A stretch of DNA of 6,703 nt from Planctomycetota bacterium (GTDB taxonomy: Bacteria > Planctomycetota > Phycisphaerae > UBA1845): contig JADFIX010000215.1 in assembly GCA_022566435.1 (NCBI GenBank), positions 1-6,703 of the forward strand, given 5' to 3'. The notes under the pieces are model-generated. The model worked only from the letters and a program-made list of their open reading frames with translations. It was not told where the DNA came from and did no database searches. This document shows, piece after piece, positions 1 through 6,038 of the stretch. Position numbers and translations under genes: made by a program. Position 1 is the stretch's first letter. Each line of letters opens with the position of its first letter.

Positions 1-75
1 GGCAAAACGGCGCCGAACGGACCGGGCCTATCCATGCCATCGCGCCACCTGTAAGGGAATGTACCGCGCCCTGAT
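1..75. other. Window edge, no supported gene
   Basis: This stretch lies downstream of the nitroreductase gene. On the plus strand, frame 1 is open from the edge to a TAA at 52-54 (17 codons). On the minus strand, ATG codons at 40 and 35 open frames that run off the left edge, the first with an AGGTGG-like sequence four bases before it. All are too short to judge. I see no terminator hairpin here. Confidence 0.3.
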
Positions 76-744
76 TCAGCAAGCCGCATTCCATTGTAGC
101 GCCTCACGTAGCGGCTTTTTGGGCAGATCCGGGACCACGCAGTCCGTTGCTGGAAAGCCGACCGGGATCAACAGAAACGGCTTCTCGTTAATCGGGCGGC
201 CCAGTATTTCACGCAGGAATTTCATCGGGTTGGGCGTGTGCGTCAGCGTCGCCAGGCCCACTTGGTGACAGGCCATAAGGAACATGCCCGCCGCGATGCC
301 CACCGACTCGCCCGGATAGTAGTTTTTCACCCGTTCGCCGTCCACGAGTTCCCAATCGATGCGGTAGAGCACAACCAACCACGGAACGGTTTCCAGGAAG
401 GGTTTGCTGGCATCCGTGCCGATCGGCTCCAGGGCATCGAGCCAAGCCTTTGGGAATCGGTGGCCGTAGCTTTGTCGTTCCTCCGCCTCGGCGGCGAGGC
501 GAATCTCTCGCTTGATGTTCGGGTCGTCGACCGCGACGAATCGCCAGGGTTTGAGATTGGCGCCGCTTGGGGCCGTGTGGGCGATTTCGATGACTTTCTC
601 AATCAGGTCGCGCGGCACGGGATCATCGCAAAAGAAACGGCAACTCCTCCGAGATCGCATTTCATCAAGGACTTCGCTTGCCCGCGTGCGCATCGCGTTC
701 TCCGCCCGTCGCGGGAAGTTGTAGGGAATCATTTTCGCGGGCAC
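76..744 (-). CDS. Nitroreductase-family flavoprotein, iodotyrosine deiodinase (IYD)-like
   Basis: This is a predicted cytoplasmic FMN-dependent nitroreductase-fold enzyme of the iodotyrosine deiodinase (halotyrosine dehalogenase) branch, which removes halide reductively from halotyrosines. Residues are numbered on the longest frame, from 777. The FMN-phosphate motif RRSCR is at 43-47 and APSG at 69-72. The C-terminal part carries LGRP (192-195), LIPVGFP (203-209) and VPDLPKKPL (215-223), all typical of IYD. A lid region shows E100, Y104 and K125. Their spacing (E-x3-Y-x20-K) matches the three residues that hold the substrate amino acid group in characterised human and bacterial IYDs. The start is uncertain. 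GTG at 744 has GGAGGA five bases upstream, while GTG at 777 has an AGGA directly against it and is unlikely. ATG at 732, or at 693 behind a GGAG, are alternatives. The family assignment is strong; the natural substrate is inference, and a more general nitroreductase or dehalogenase role is possible. Confidence 0.9.
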   Translation of the reverse strand: MPAKMIPYNFPRRAENAMRTRASEVLDEMRSRRSCRFFCDDPVPRDLIEKVIEIAHTAPSGANLKPWRFVAVDDPNIKREIRLAAEAEERQSYGHRFPKAWLDALEPIGTDASKPFLETVPWLVVLYRIDWELVDGERVKNYYPGESVGIAAGMFLMACHQVGLATLTHTPNPMKFLREILGRPINEKPFLLIPVGFPATDCVVPDLPKKPLREALQWNAAC

Positions 745-749
745 GACGG

Positions 750-755
750 TCCTCC
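750..755 (-). promoter_or_regulatory. Ribosome binding site of the IYD-like gene
   Basis: GGAGGA on the minus strand ends five bases before GTG 744. It is the best Shine-Dalgarno match in the region and is the reason the start was placed there and not at GTG 777. Confidence 0.5.
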
Positions 756-845
756 AATGAATCAGCCGGATTCTCACTCCTTTAGGAACCGGCTCGACCG
801 CGAGCTTAGCGTAGGCGGTGGCCAGAGGCTAACAGTAGCGTCACG

Positions 846-1535
846 CTATCTCCGCATCGCGCCATACATCACCCCCTTTGCGATGCGGACCGCCGCATCC
901 CGCTGCATCGAGCGGAGATCGGCGCGTGCCCGCTGATAGATTTTCCAACCCCAGATCAACAGCGGGATTCCGATGATCGAAAGCGCCAGGTACATGTACA
1001 ATGCCTCGGGGCCTCGGCCTAGCGTGACGATGGCGCTGGCTACCGCCCACGTCTCGAAAATGCTGAATGCGGCAGCTACGTGAAAGCTGATCAAGATTCT
1101 CCGCCATCCGGGCTGCCCTTCAAATTCGGTTCTCGTGTGGCGGCACAGCCACCACCATACCAGCATGCTTATCGCGCTAACGTAAAGGCAGATGCCGACA
1201 TGTTCAAACCCCGAGGAAGCCACGACCAGGAAGAGTGCGGTCGAAAGGCCGAACGCCACGCACCACGTGGGCGTGGTTTCCATGTGTCGAAGCGCACTTT
1301 CGATTTGCCTCGCCGGTATCGCCGCCGAACCGAGACTGTTTTTCTCGCCGCACTCCGGGCACCGAACCGGGTCGCCGGAAAGTCCGCGGAGATTATACCC
1401 GCACTGCAAGCAGTAGATGTTTTCGACAATCGCGCCATCCGGCGAAGTGGCCACCACGGGGGAGCCTTTTTCCGCACCAGAATCACCGAAGATCTGCCAT
1501 TCCGAATCTCCCGACGGCCAGTCTTGGGCGCACAT
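846..1535 (-). CDS. Zinc-ribbon membrane protein, planctomycete type
   Basis: Function unknown. From the ATG at 1535 the protein has 229 residues. A hydrophilic N-terminus of about 40 residues leads into a rubredoxin-like zinc ribbon at about 42-62: CLQCGYNLRGL followed by RCPECG, with cysteines at 42, 45, 59 and 62. Four hydrophobic stretches follow, at about 90-108, 113-131, 146-171 and 178-198, so the body is a four-pass membrane protein with a short basic tail. Small membrane proteins with this CGYxLxGL...CPECG head are common and mostly uncharacterised in Planctomycetota. GGAGA precedes ATG 1535 by four bases; an upstream GTG at 1613 lacks such a site and would only add 26 poorly structured residues. 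The neighbour at 1708-2673 has the same head, so the two may be distant paralogues. It lies 172 bp from that gene and may have its own promoter. The zinc binding and the side of the membrane are inferred. Confidence 0.8.
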   Translation of the reverse strand: MCAQDWPSGDSEWQIFGDSGAEKGSPVVATSPDGAIVENIYCLQCGYNLRGLSGDPVRCPECGEKNSLGSAAIPARQIESALRHMETTPTWCVAFGLSTALFLVVASSGFEHVGICLYVSAISMLVWWWLCRHTRTEFEGQPGWRRILISFHVAAAFSIFETWAVASAIVTLGRGPEALYMYLALSIIGIPLLIWGWKIYQRARADLRSMQRDAAVRIAKGVMYGAMRR

Positions 1536-1539
1536 AAAA

Positions 1540-1544
1540 TCTCC
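1540..1544 (-). promoter_or_regulatory. Ribosome binding site deciding the start at 1535
   Basis: GGAGA on the minus strand, followed by TTTT and ATG. It supports ATG 1535 over the longer frame that begins with GTG at 1613. Confidence 0.5.
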
Positions 1545-1707
1545 GGTCGTTGGAGTGGGTTTACCAAAATGAACGCTTCGCACGGTAGGCTGCGGTTGAC
1601 GTTGATCCCACACAAATCCGGTTACGGGTTACCCTCGATCATGCCATGAGTCAATGACCGACCCTACGCGACTGGATGATCGACACCGCCCCGGTATCAA
1701 CGAACCG

Positions 1708-2673
1708 TTACCAGAACGCGTGAATCAAGCCCCAGCCAACAGCCGCAGGCCCGCCGAGACTAAGTATGACCGCGATGCCCCAGAGAACGATGCGAATCCC
1801 CACGACGAGTCTTGGCCGGTACTGGTTCGCCAAAATACCGTAACCAACAAGGCACACAAAAACCCACCATCCGACCGCGCCCAAGTGTAGCCATGGTATG
1901 AAGTACTCAGCGCCGGATAGCAAGCCAATACCGTAGACCGACAAAGGGAGTAGCCACGCCCACGCCGCCATCCCAAGCGGTACGCTCATCACTGACCATG
2001 ACGTGTGGGTCGAATTCGCAAGATTGTCTCGCCGCTCACTTTCCGCCCGATAGCGTACCCATGCAACGACCAGCTTTCTTGACGGCAAGTAACCGAACAA
2101 GACCGCCAAGAGGGGGCCGCATCCCAAGAAAACGGTGTAAGGATCTATGTTATCGGGGACGCTGACGCCGAGACTTTTGCGTTGCCGCTCGACGACCTGG
2201 ACCCATGTTACGGGTTTCTGGAAGAACAGGCCCCCACGGAAGAAGTGGAGATTAACAGCAAACAGGCGGTCAGTTTCGGTTTTGGTAACGGTGTGGATCG
2301 ACCGCCGCTCCGGGTCAGACTGGTCGTAATACCAAACCTTGACGGTGTATTCGGCAGTTACGAAACATCCGAAGCCGACCGTGACGACTGCAAGGATGGC
2401 CGGTAGCCACAGCCAACGGGCTACACGTCGACGGGCCAGCTTGGCCGACGTTGCGTCGGACAACGCACACCAAAGCCCAAGCGGTACCGTCTGCGGCCGC
2501 ACTAGCCACATCAGCCGCGGTGAGCGTCGTGCAAACCACTCCCGAGCCTCAGCGGCTTGGGTCTCTGGGTCAGCGAGCTTGCCGCACTCCGGGCACCGAC
2601 GAGGAAGCTGAAGCCCGTTCAGGTCGTATCCGCATTCGAAACAAAATGGGTGGCCCAATGAATCTGCTTTCAC
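1708..2673 (-). CDS. Zinc-ribbon membrane protein, planctomycete type
   Basis: Function unknown. From GTG 2673 the protein has 321 residues. The zinc ribbon is right at the N-terminus: CFECGYDLNGL then RCPECG, cysteines at 11, 14, 27 and 30. A helical, Arg-rich stretch follows (about 31-85). The first membrane segment is at about 86-107, then a loop of some 70 residues (about 108-177) with aromatic and charged residues, and four more hydrophobic segments at about 178-196, 228-250, 261-282 and 289-317. The loop is probably on the far side of the membrane from the ribbon. The start is chosen because AAGAGG lies seven bases before GTG 2673, whereas ATG 2712 has no Shine-Dalgarno sequence. It shares 19 identical bases with the ribbon-coding part of the gene at 846-1535. 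The cupin gene ends 100 bp upstream with no clear terminator between, so read-through is possible. Confidence 0.8.
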   Translation of the reverse strand: MKADSLGHPFCFECGYDLNGLQLPRRCPECGKLADPETQAAEAREWFARRSPRLMWLVRPQTVPLGLWCALSDATSAKLARRRVARWLWLPAILAVVTVGFGCFVTAEYTVKVWYYDQSDPERRSIHTVTKTETDRLFAVNLHFFRGGLFFQKPVTWVQVVERQRKSLGVSVPDNIDPYTVFLGCGPLLAVLFGYLPSRKLVVAWVRYRAESERRDNLANSTHTSWSVMSVPLGMAAWAWLLPLSVYGIGLLSGAEYFIPWLHLGAVGWWVFVCLVGYGILANQYRPRLVVGIRIVLWGIAVILSLGGPAAVGWGLIHAFW

Positions 2674-2680
2674 CGTGGGA

Positions 2681-2686
2681 CCTCTT
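2681..2686 (-). promoter_or_regulatory. Ribosome binding site deciding the GTG start at 2673
   Basis: AAGAGG on the minus strand, seven bases before GTG 2673. With this start the protein begins nine residues before the first ribbon cysteine motif, a common arrangement for this type of protein. Confidence 0.5.
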
Positions 2687-2773
2687 GATGTCGAGTCGGA
2701 TGAGCAGCACATCGCACGGCATCATCTGCAAAGGTACGCCTCTGACGACACCACTCGAATGGGTTTCCAGACG

Positions 2774-3127
2774 CTAGCGGGCGCAGTCGTGCGGTGCCGG
2801 GATCAAGCAGATGAACACGAGCGGATTATCGCCGGTGTTTCGAAATTGATGCTTCTCGTTGGCCGCTACGAAAATGACGTCACCCGCTACGAACTCTCGA
2901 TCGCCTTGCTCGGACTTGGCTACCCCGCCGCCCGAGAGGATGAGAATCTCATGCTCATAGTCGTGCTGATGGTGCGGCGAATGTCCACCCGGTTCGATTT
3001 CGAAATGGCGCATGTGGAAGTTGTCGGCCCCGTCCTTTGGTCCGGCCAACATGCGCATTCGTATCCCCGTAGCGCCGTCCATCTCGACGTCAACCTGCTC
3101 ATGTTCCTCGACGGGTTTGACTTTCAT
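2774..3127 (-). CDS. Small single-domain cupin (cupin_2) protein
   Basis: A 117-residue single beta-barrel cupin, probably a cytoplasmic metal-binding protein; there is no signal peptide. Cupin motif 1 is at about 48-67: G-x4-H-x-H-x4-E-x6-G, giving likely metal ligands H53, H55 and E60. Motif 2 is at about 82-97, GDVIFVAANEKHQFRN, with the fourth ligand H93. The HxH...E...H set is complete, so metal binding (Fe, Mn, Ni or Zn) is expected. Small cupins of this kind can be dioxygenases, isomerases, sugar or ligand sensors, and the sequence does not separate these. The ATG lies 21 bp after the ndk stop, with a GGGGG run about eight bases upstream as a weak ribosome site. The spacing suggests co-transcription with ndk. 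No terminator is obvious in the 100 bp that follow. Confidence 0.87.
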   Translation of the reverse strand: MKVKPVEEHEQVDVEMDGATGIRMRMLAGPKDGADNFHMRHFEIEPGGHSPHHQHDYEHEILILSGGGVAKSEQGDREFVAGDVIFVAANEKHQFRNTGDNPLVFICLIPAPHDCAR

Positions 3128-3148
3128 CTGAGGAGCCCCCGAAGCCGG

Positions 3149-3610
3149 CTAATCGTCGTTCTTGGGAAACACCCACTCGGCGCCGGCCGGCGAATAATCG
3201 ACAAGTTCGTCTCCCGAAAAGTACAGGGCGATTTCGGTCTCTGCGGATTCTGGAGAATCGCTGCCGTGCACCAAATTGTAGGACCGGCTGGCCCCGAAGT
3301 CGCCTCGGATGGTCCCCGGCGCCGCCTCGTACCCGAAGGTCTTGCCCATCAAAGTCCGGGCGATTTCGATGCTGCGGTTGCCCTGAAGTACGATCACCAC
3401 GACCGGTCCGCTTGTCACATAGTCAATCAGACCGGGATAGAACGGCTTGCCCTTGTGTGGTGCGTAATGCTCCTCCGCCAAGCCGCGCGGAATGTGCATG
3501 AGCTTCATGGCGGCGATCGACAGGCCTTTCTCTTCGAAGCGTTGTATAACCCTGCCGACGAGATGACGCTGGATGCAGTCCGGTTTGAGTATGATCAGTG
3601 TTCGTTGCAT
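3149..3610 (-). CDS. ndk: Nucleoside diphosphate kinase
   Basis: This enzyme moves the gamma phosphate from ATP to other (d)NDPs through a phosphohistidine intermediate, balancing NTP and dNTP pools in the cytoplasm. Residues are numbered on the 155-residue frame from TTG 3616. They include the N-terminal LIILKPD with K11, R104 in TIRGDFG, and the signature NLVHGSDS with catalytic H117, followed by the typical SAETEIALYF. The end (EWVFPKNDD) is close to the usual C-terminus. The length of about 153 residues is slightly above the family's usual 140-150. The start is placed at ATG 3610 because AAGGA sits six bases upstream; TTG 3616 would lie next to that site. It is followed after 21 bp by the cupin gene. 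Nothing is missing from the active site, so it should be functional. Confidence 0.97.
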   Translation of the reverse strand: MQRTLIILKPDCIQRHLVGRVIQRFEEKGLSIAAMKLMHIPRGLAEEHYAPHKGKPFYPGLIDYVTSGPVVVIVLQGNRSIEIARTLMGKTFGYEAAPGTIRGDFGASRSYNLVHGSDSPESAETEIALYFSGDELVDYSPAGAEWVFPKNDD

Positions 3611-3616
3611 GCGCAA

Positions 3617-3621
3617 TCCTT
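3617..3621 (-). promoter_or_regulatory. Ribosome binding site of ndk
   Basis: AAGGA on the minus strand, six bases before ATG 3610. This spacing excludes the TTG at 3616 as the start. Confidence 0.6.
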
Positions 3622-3639
3622 GTACGAGAGACTCATTTC

Positions 3640-3672
3640 GTGGCGAAACATTTACTACGGTGAGTGGCGAAA
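3640..3672. repeat. Two 9-bp direct repeats upstream of ndk
   Basis: GTGGCGAAA occurs at 3640-3648 and again at 3664-3672, 24 bp apart start to start, in the 66 bp between ndk and the stop of the UroD-family gene. The spacing is a little over two helical turns, so a regulator site is possible. It could equally be chance. The second copy runs into a run of seven A (T7 on the transcribed minus strand) just after the UroD-family stop, which may help terminate that gene. Confidence 0.3.
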
Positions 3673-3676
3673 AAAA

Positions 3677-4669
3677 TCAACCCCGAACGGCCTGGGCCAT
3701 GGCTTCCAGGTTCTCCGGTGGCACGGTCTCGGGATCATAGGTGCAGCCCGGTGAGACGATCATCGGTCGATCGCCGGCCTGTTGCAGTGCATCTAGAACC
3801 TCTTGCGTCACTTGTGCACAGGTGCCCTCGGGCAGCGTTTTCAGATTGTCCACGCCTGCGCAGACAACGGGTTCGATCCGCCTGATTACGTCTTTGATGG
3901 CGGGGCCTGCGGCCCGGTCCGCCCAGTTGATGACGTGGATGGGGTACGCTGCGAACGTCTCGAGATTCCGAGCCGCGCCGCAAACGTGCAGCATATTCAT
4001 CGTTCCTTCGGCAGCGACGGAGAGGATTTGGCGATCGCCGTCGCGGGCAAGTTCTGTGTAAGTGTTCGGACCATTGGCGTCGTTGTTGACTCGATCTTCC
4101 CGTACGCTCAAGAAGATGCCGTCCGCTCCCGCTTTGAGGCAGTGGCGGACGAAGTTGGCGAGCGATTGGGAAATCGCTTCCAGCGCCATCCCCACCAATG
4201 TCCGATCCTCCGTAAGTAGCTCGCTGAGGCGAACATCGGGCGGGGCCGGTTGGGCATCGAGCGAAGGAGGAAGATGTCCGTCGGTGGTCGGCGGGGTGAC
4301 GATTTTTCGCAACACAGACCACGAGCTGAAGATCGTCGTTACCAGCGGCACCCGGCCTTCGAGTTCATCCGCCAGCGTTTCGATCAGGTCGAGTTGTGCG
4401 GTAAACCCCTCTTCCGTCCCGCTCAGAATCGGTATGTCTTGCAAGTCTGCGGCGCGGCGAACGTCAAGCTGCGTCGGATACGGGTTGTCGTTCATGATCT
4501 TGAGAAAGTCGAGATCGTAGCGGTTGAGGTGTTCGAGGTGTGCATCGACGGCCGACCGTCCACACATCGCGTCGGGCGGAAAATGATGCCAGAAACCGAC
4601 CGGCGGGCGGTCCGGTTTCTCACCACGGAGCACGGCTTGAATTCTCTCAATCGGTTTCATTTCGGCCAT
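3677..4669 (-). CDS. Uroporphyrinogen decarboxylase-family protein, methyltransferase-like (MtaA/MtbA type)
   Basis: A 330-residue TIM-barrel protein of the UroD family (PF01208), cytoplasmic. The N-terminus ERIQAVLRGEKPDRPPVGFW is the usual family opening, but the heme-pathway motif RQAGR is absent, so it should not be a true HemE. Instead it has H228-V-C230 in MLHVCG and C309 in SPGCTY. This H-x-C-x78-C pattern fits the zinc site of the MtaA/MtbA methylcobalamin:thiol methyltransferases. A related corrinoid or methyl-transfer role is therefore likely, with substrate unknown. No corrinoid protein gene is in the window. KAGADGIFLSVRE (179-191) and the central barrel strands look intact, so the gene appears complete. 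There is no Shine-Dalgarno sequence before ATG 4669, and a candidate promoter lies so close that transcription could start at the ATG. ATG 4660 (residue 4) is an alternative start. Confidence 0.87.
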   Translation of the reverse strand: MAEMKPIERIQAVLRGEKPDRPPVGFWHHFPPDAMCGRSAVDAHLEHLNRYDLDFLKIMNDNPYPTQLDVRRAADLQDIPILSGTEEGFTAQLDLIETLADELEGRVPLVTTIFSSWSVLRKIVTPPTTDGHLPPSLDAQPAPPDVRLSELLTEDRTLVGMALEAISQSLANFVRHCLKAGADGIFLSVREDRVNNDANGPNTYTELARDGDRQILSVAAEGTMNMLHVCGAARNLETFAAYPIHVINWADRAAGPAIKDVIRRIEPVVCAGVDNLKTLPEGTCAQVTQEVLDALQQAGDRPMIVSPGCTYDPETVPPENLEAMAQAVRG

Positions 4670-4675
4670 GAGGCC

Positions 4676-4704
4676 ACACTAGGTCTAGGCCGAAAGTGGG
4701 TCAA
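4676..4704 (-). promoter_or_regulatory. Candidate promoter of the UroD-family gene
   Basis: On the minus strand a -35-like TTGACC (4699-4704) is followed after 17 bases by TAGTGT (4676-4681), a weak -10 box. Only six bases separate the -10 box from ATG 4669, so a start of transcription at or next to the A of the ATG is expected. It lies just past the terminator of the upstream gene, which fits a new transcription unit. Confidence 0.35.
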
Positions 4705-4715
4705 GCGTTTACAAG

Positions 4716-4754
4716 AAAAAGCCCCGACGCTCCGTTAGGATTGGGCGTCGGGGC
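4716..4754 (-). terminator. Intrinsic terminator of the S41 peptidase gene
   Basis: A perfect 10-bp stem, GCCCCGACGC (4721-4730) with GCGTCGGGGC (4745-4754), and a 14-base loop. Read on the minus strand the stem is followed by TTTTTCTT. It lies 32 bases after the TAA of the S41 peptidase. The plus-strand side has only ATTTCTT, so termination should act mainly on minus-strand transcripts. Confidence 0.85.
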
Positions 4755-4786
4755 ATTTCTTATCCGCTAAAAGCTTAGTAATGCGG

Positions 4787-5794
4787 TTACGGCTGGGCGG
4801 ACTGTCTTTCCATTTCCGGAGTCATCGCCGCGGCGAGGGTCGGAAACTCGGTCCCCAGCAGTTGCACTCGCATGATCAACGAGGCGACAGCCAACTGTGG
4901 GTCCTTCATGGGCCTGGTGTTCTCGTCCGGTTGTTCCAAAGGCGGTAGCTTCCCCTCTTTTTCGTCATTTTCCGCGAGTTCGGCGTTCTCATCGGCATCT
5001 CCCGCTTCGTCTTTGTTCGCCTTGTCATCCTTGTCGGATTTGGACGCTCCGGTATCGTCTTTCTTCTCATCGCCGTCTTTTTTCTCTTCCTCTTTTATTT
5101 CGGGCTTGGGTGGGCCGAGCCGATCGGCTTCGCGCCTCATTTTCCAGAGATTGATTTTTTCTTTTTGGACGAGGCGAATCGGTACGTCCGCGTCGACGCC
5201 CCATTTTTCAGCGCCCGGGTCGCGGTGCAGGGACACGCCGCTGGGCAGATAGTAGCGTGCCGTTGTCAGTTTGAGCTTGGCCCGCGATCGGCTCAGCGGA
5301 ATGAGGTTCTGGACACTGAATTTTCCGAACGTTCGTGCCCCGACGACGGTGCCGTGATGATTGTCCTTGATGGCCCCGGCGAGAATCTCGGACGCACTGG
5401 CACTGTTTTCGTCGGTCAATACGACCATCGGCAGATCGGCGTAGGGACCGTCGGAAGTTGCGTCGAATCGCTGATTCTCGCTGGCGTGTCGTCCGCGCGT
5501 GCTGACGACGTTTTCACCTCGCTTGAGAAACAAAGACGACACCCGCCACGCCGAGTCGAGCAGCCCGCCCGGATTACTCCGGAGATCCAATACCAACCCG
5601 CGAAGACCGTCCGCCGAGAGATGTTCGAGCGTGTTCTCCAGGTCTTCCTTTGTATTACGCTGAAAACTGGTCAGGCGTATGTAGGCGATCCGTTCTTCTT
5701 CGTTGATCCAGTGGTTCCACTTCTCATTCTCGTCTCGGGCAAGACCCTTCACCGACTGGATCTTGACCTTCAGCCTAGTCAAGATGAAATCCAT
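4787..5794 (-). CDS. S41 C-terminal processing peptidase (CtpA/Prc type), N-terminally truncated
   Basis: This is the protease core of a carboxy-terminal processing peptidase, normally an exported serine protease that trims or degrades envelope proteins. Seen here: the tail of a PDZ domain and linker (about 4-18, LTRLKVKIQSVKG), the core strand IAYIRLTSF (36-44), LVLDLRSNPGGLL (67-79), the catalytic serine region TDENSASASEILAGA (127-141) with S133, and FGKFSVQ with K158. The Ser-Lys gap of 25 equals that of E. coli Prc. The usual glycine after the lysine is phenylalanine here (GKF). A Lys/Asp/Glu linker (about 231-284) separates the core from the DPQL-type C-terminal helix (298-301). The signal peptide, helical region and most of the PDZ are missing. 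The frame meets a stop at 5831-5833, and the 12 codons between that and ATG 5794 do not look like PDZ. ATG 5794 has no Shine-Dalgarno sequence. The gene is probably a 5' fragment loss, with the break at 5784-5795. Confidence 0.9.
   Translation of the reverse strand: MDFILTRLKVKIQSVKGLARDENEKWNHWINEEERIAYIRLTSFQRNTKEDLENTLEHLSADGLRGLVLDLRSNPGGLLDSAWRVSSLFLKRGENVVSTRGRHASENQRFDATSDGPYADLPMVVLTDENSASASEILAGAIKDNHHGTVVGARTFGKFSVQNLIPLSRSRAKLKLTTARYYLPSGVSLHRDPGAEKWGVDADVPIRLVQKEKINLWKMRREADRLGPPKPEIKEEEKKDGDEKKDDTGASKSDKDDKANKDEAGDADENAELAENDEKEGKLPPLEQPDENTRPMKDPQLAVASLIMRVQLLGTEFPTLAAAMTPEMERQSAQP
4943..5104 (-). repeat. Low-complexity Lys/Asp/Glu linker coding region
   Basis: About 54 codons of the S41 peptidase made almost only of Lys, Glu, Asp, Ala and Ser, with repeated units such as EEKKDGDEKKDD and KSDKDDKANKD. 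At the DNA level the plus strand is pyrimidine-rich here. Charged linkers of this sort between protease core and last helix are known in planctomycete S41 proteins; the role is unknown, and rapid length change by slippage is likely. Confidence 0.7.
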
Positions 5795-6038
5795 TTCCGT
5801 CTTGTTTGTGGACGATGAGGAGGATATCCGTTACGGATTCGTGGATCGTTTCGAGGACCAGTTCACCCTGTTCACCGCTGCCAACGGCGTGAAAGCGCTG
5901 GATGTCCTCAAACAAAACCAGTCTATCCACGTCGTGGTCACCGATATCAAAATGCCGGTCATGTCCGGGCTGGAACTGGTCAAGGCCGCCAAAGGCGTGG
6001 TTCCGGATGTAGGATTCATTGTTGTCAGCGGCCACGCG
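5784..6038 (+). pseudogene. Response regulator receiver domain, 3'-truncated fragment
   Basis: Plus-strand translation from ATG 5784 gives a clear receiver (REC) domain. It has SVLFVDDEEDIR with the acidic pair D10-D11, VVVTDIKMPVMSGLEL with the phospho-acceptor D54 (codon 5943-5945), and VGFIVVSGHA with the switch residue S82. Homology stops after A85. The expected last third, including the conserved KP lysine and helix 5, is missing; the frame instead continues without a stop to the window end, reading antisense through the solute-binding protein gene. A complete receiver needs about 115-120 residues, so this fragment should not fold or signal normally. No Shine-Dalgarno sequence precedes the ATG, and the bases just upstream belong to the S41 peptidase. 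The parent protein (partner output domain, kinase) cannot be told. It is the only plus-strand coding sequence supported in the window. Confidence 0.8.

Noticed and set aside
1..54. Frame-1 plus-strand open frame ending at 52-54
   Set aside because: Seventeen codons at the window edge with no recognisable residues; cannot be told from chance.
836..848. Small hairpin TAGCG-TCA-CGCTA after the zinc-ribbon gene
   Set aside because: Only 5 bp, overlapping the stop codon and without a T run; not a convincing terminator.
238..936. Plus-strand open frame of 232 codons
   Set aside because: It is antisense to the IYD-like gene, whose motifs are unmistakable; the translation is Arg/His-rich with no recognisable motif.
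2675..3754. Long plus-strand open frame of 359 codons
   Set aside because: It lies antisense to ndk and the cupin, both with complete catalytic or metal motifs, and its translation shows no domain. It is a shadow of GC-rich codon use.
4872..5252. Ser/Phe-rich plus-strand frame
   Set aside because: It is the complement of the Lys/Glu/Asp linker of the S41 peptidase, which produces Ser- and Phe-rich sequence by composition only.
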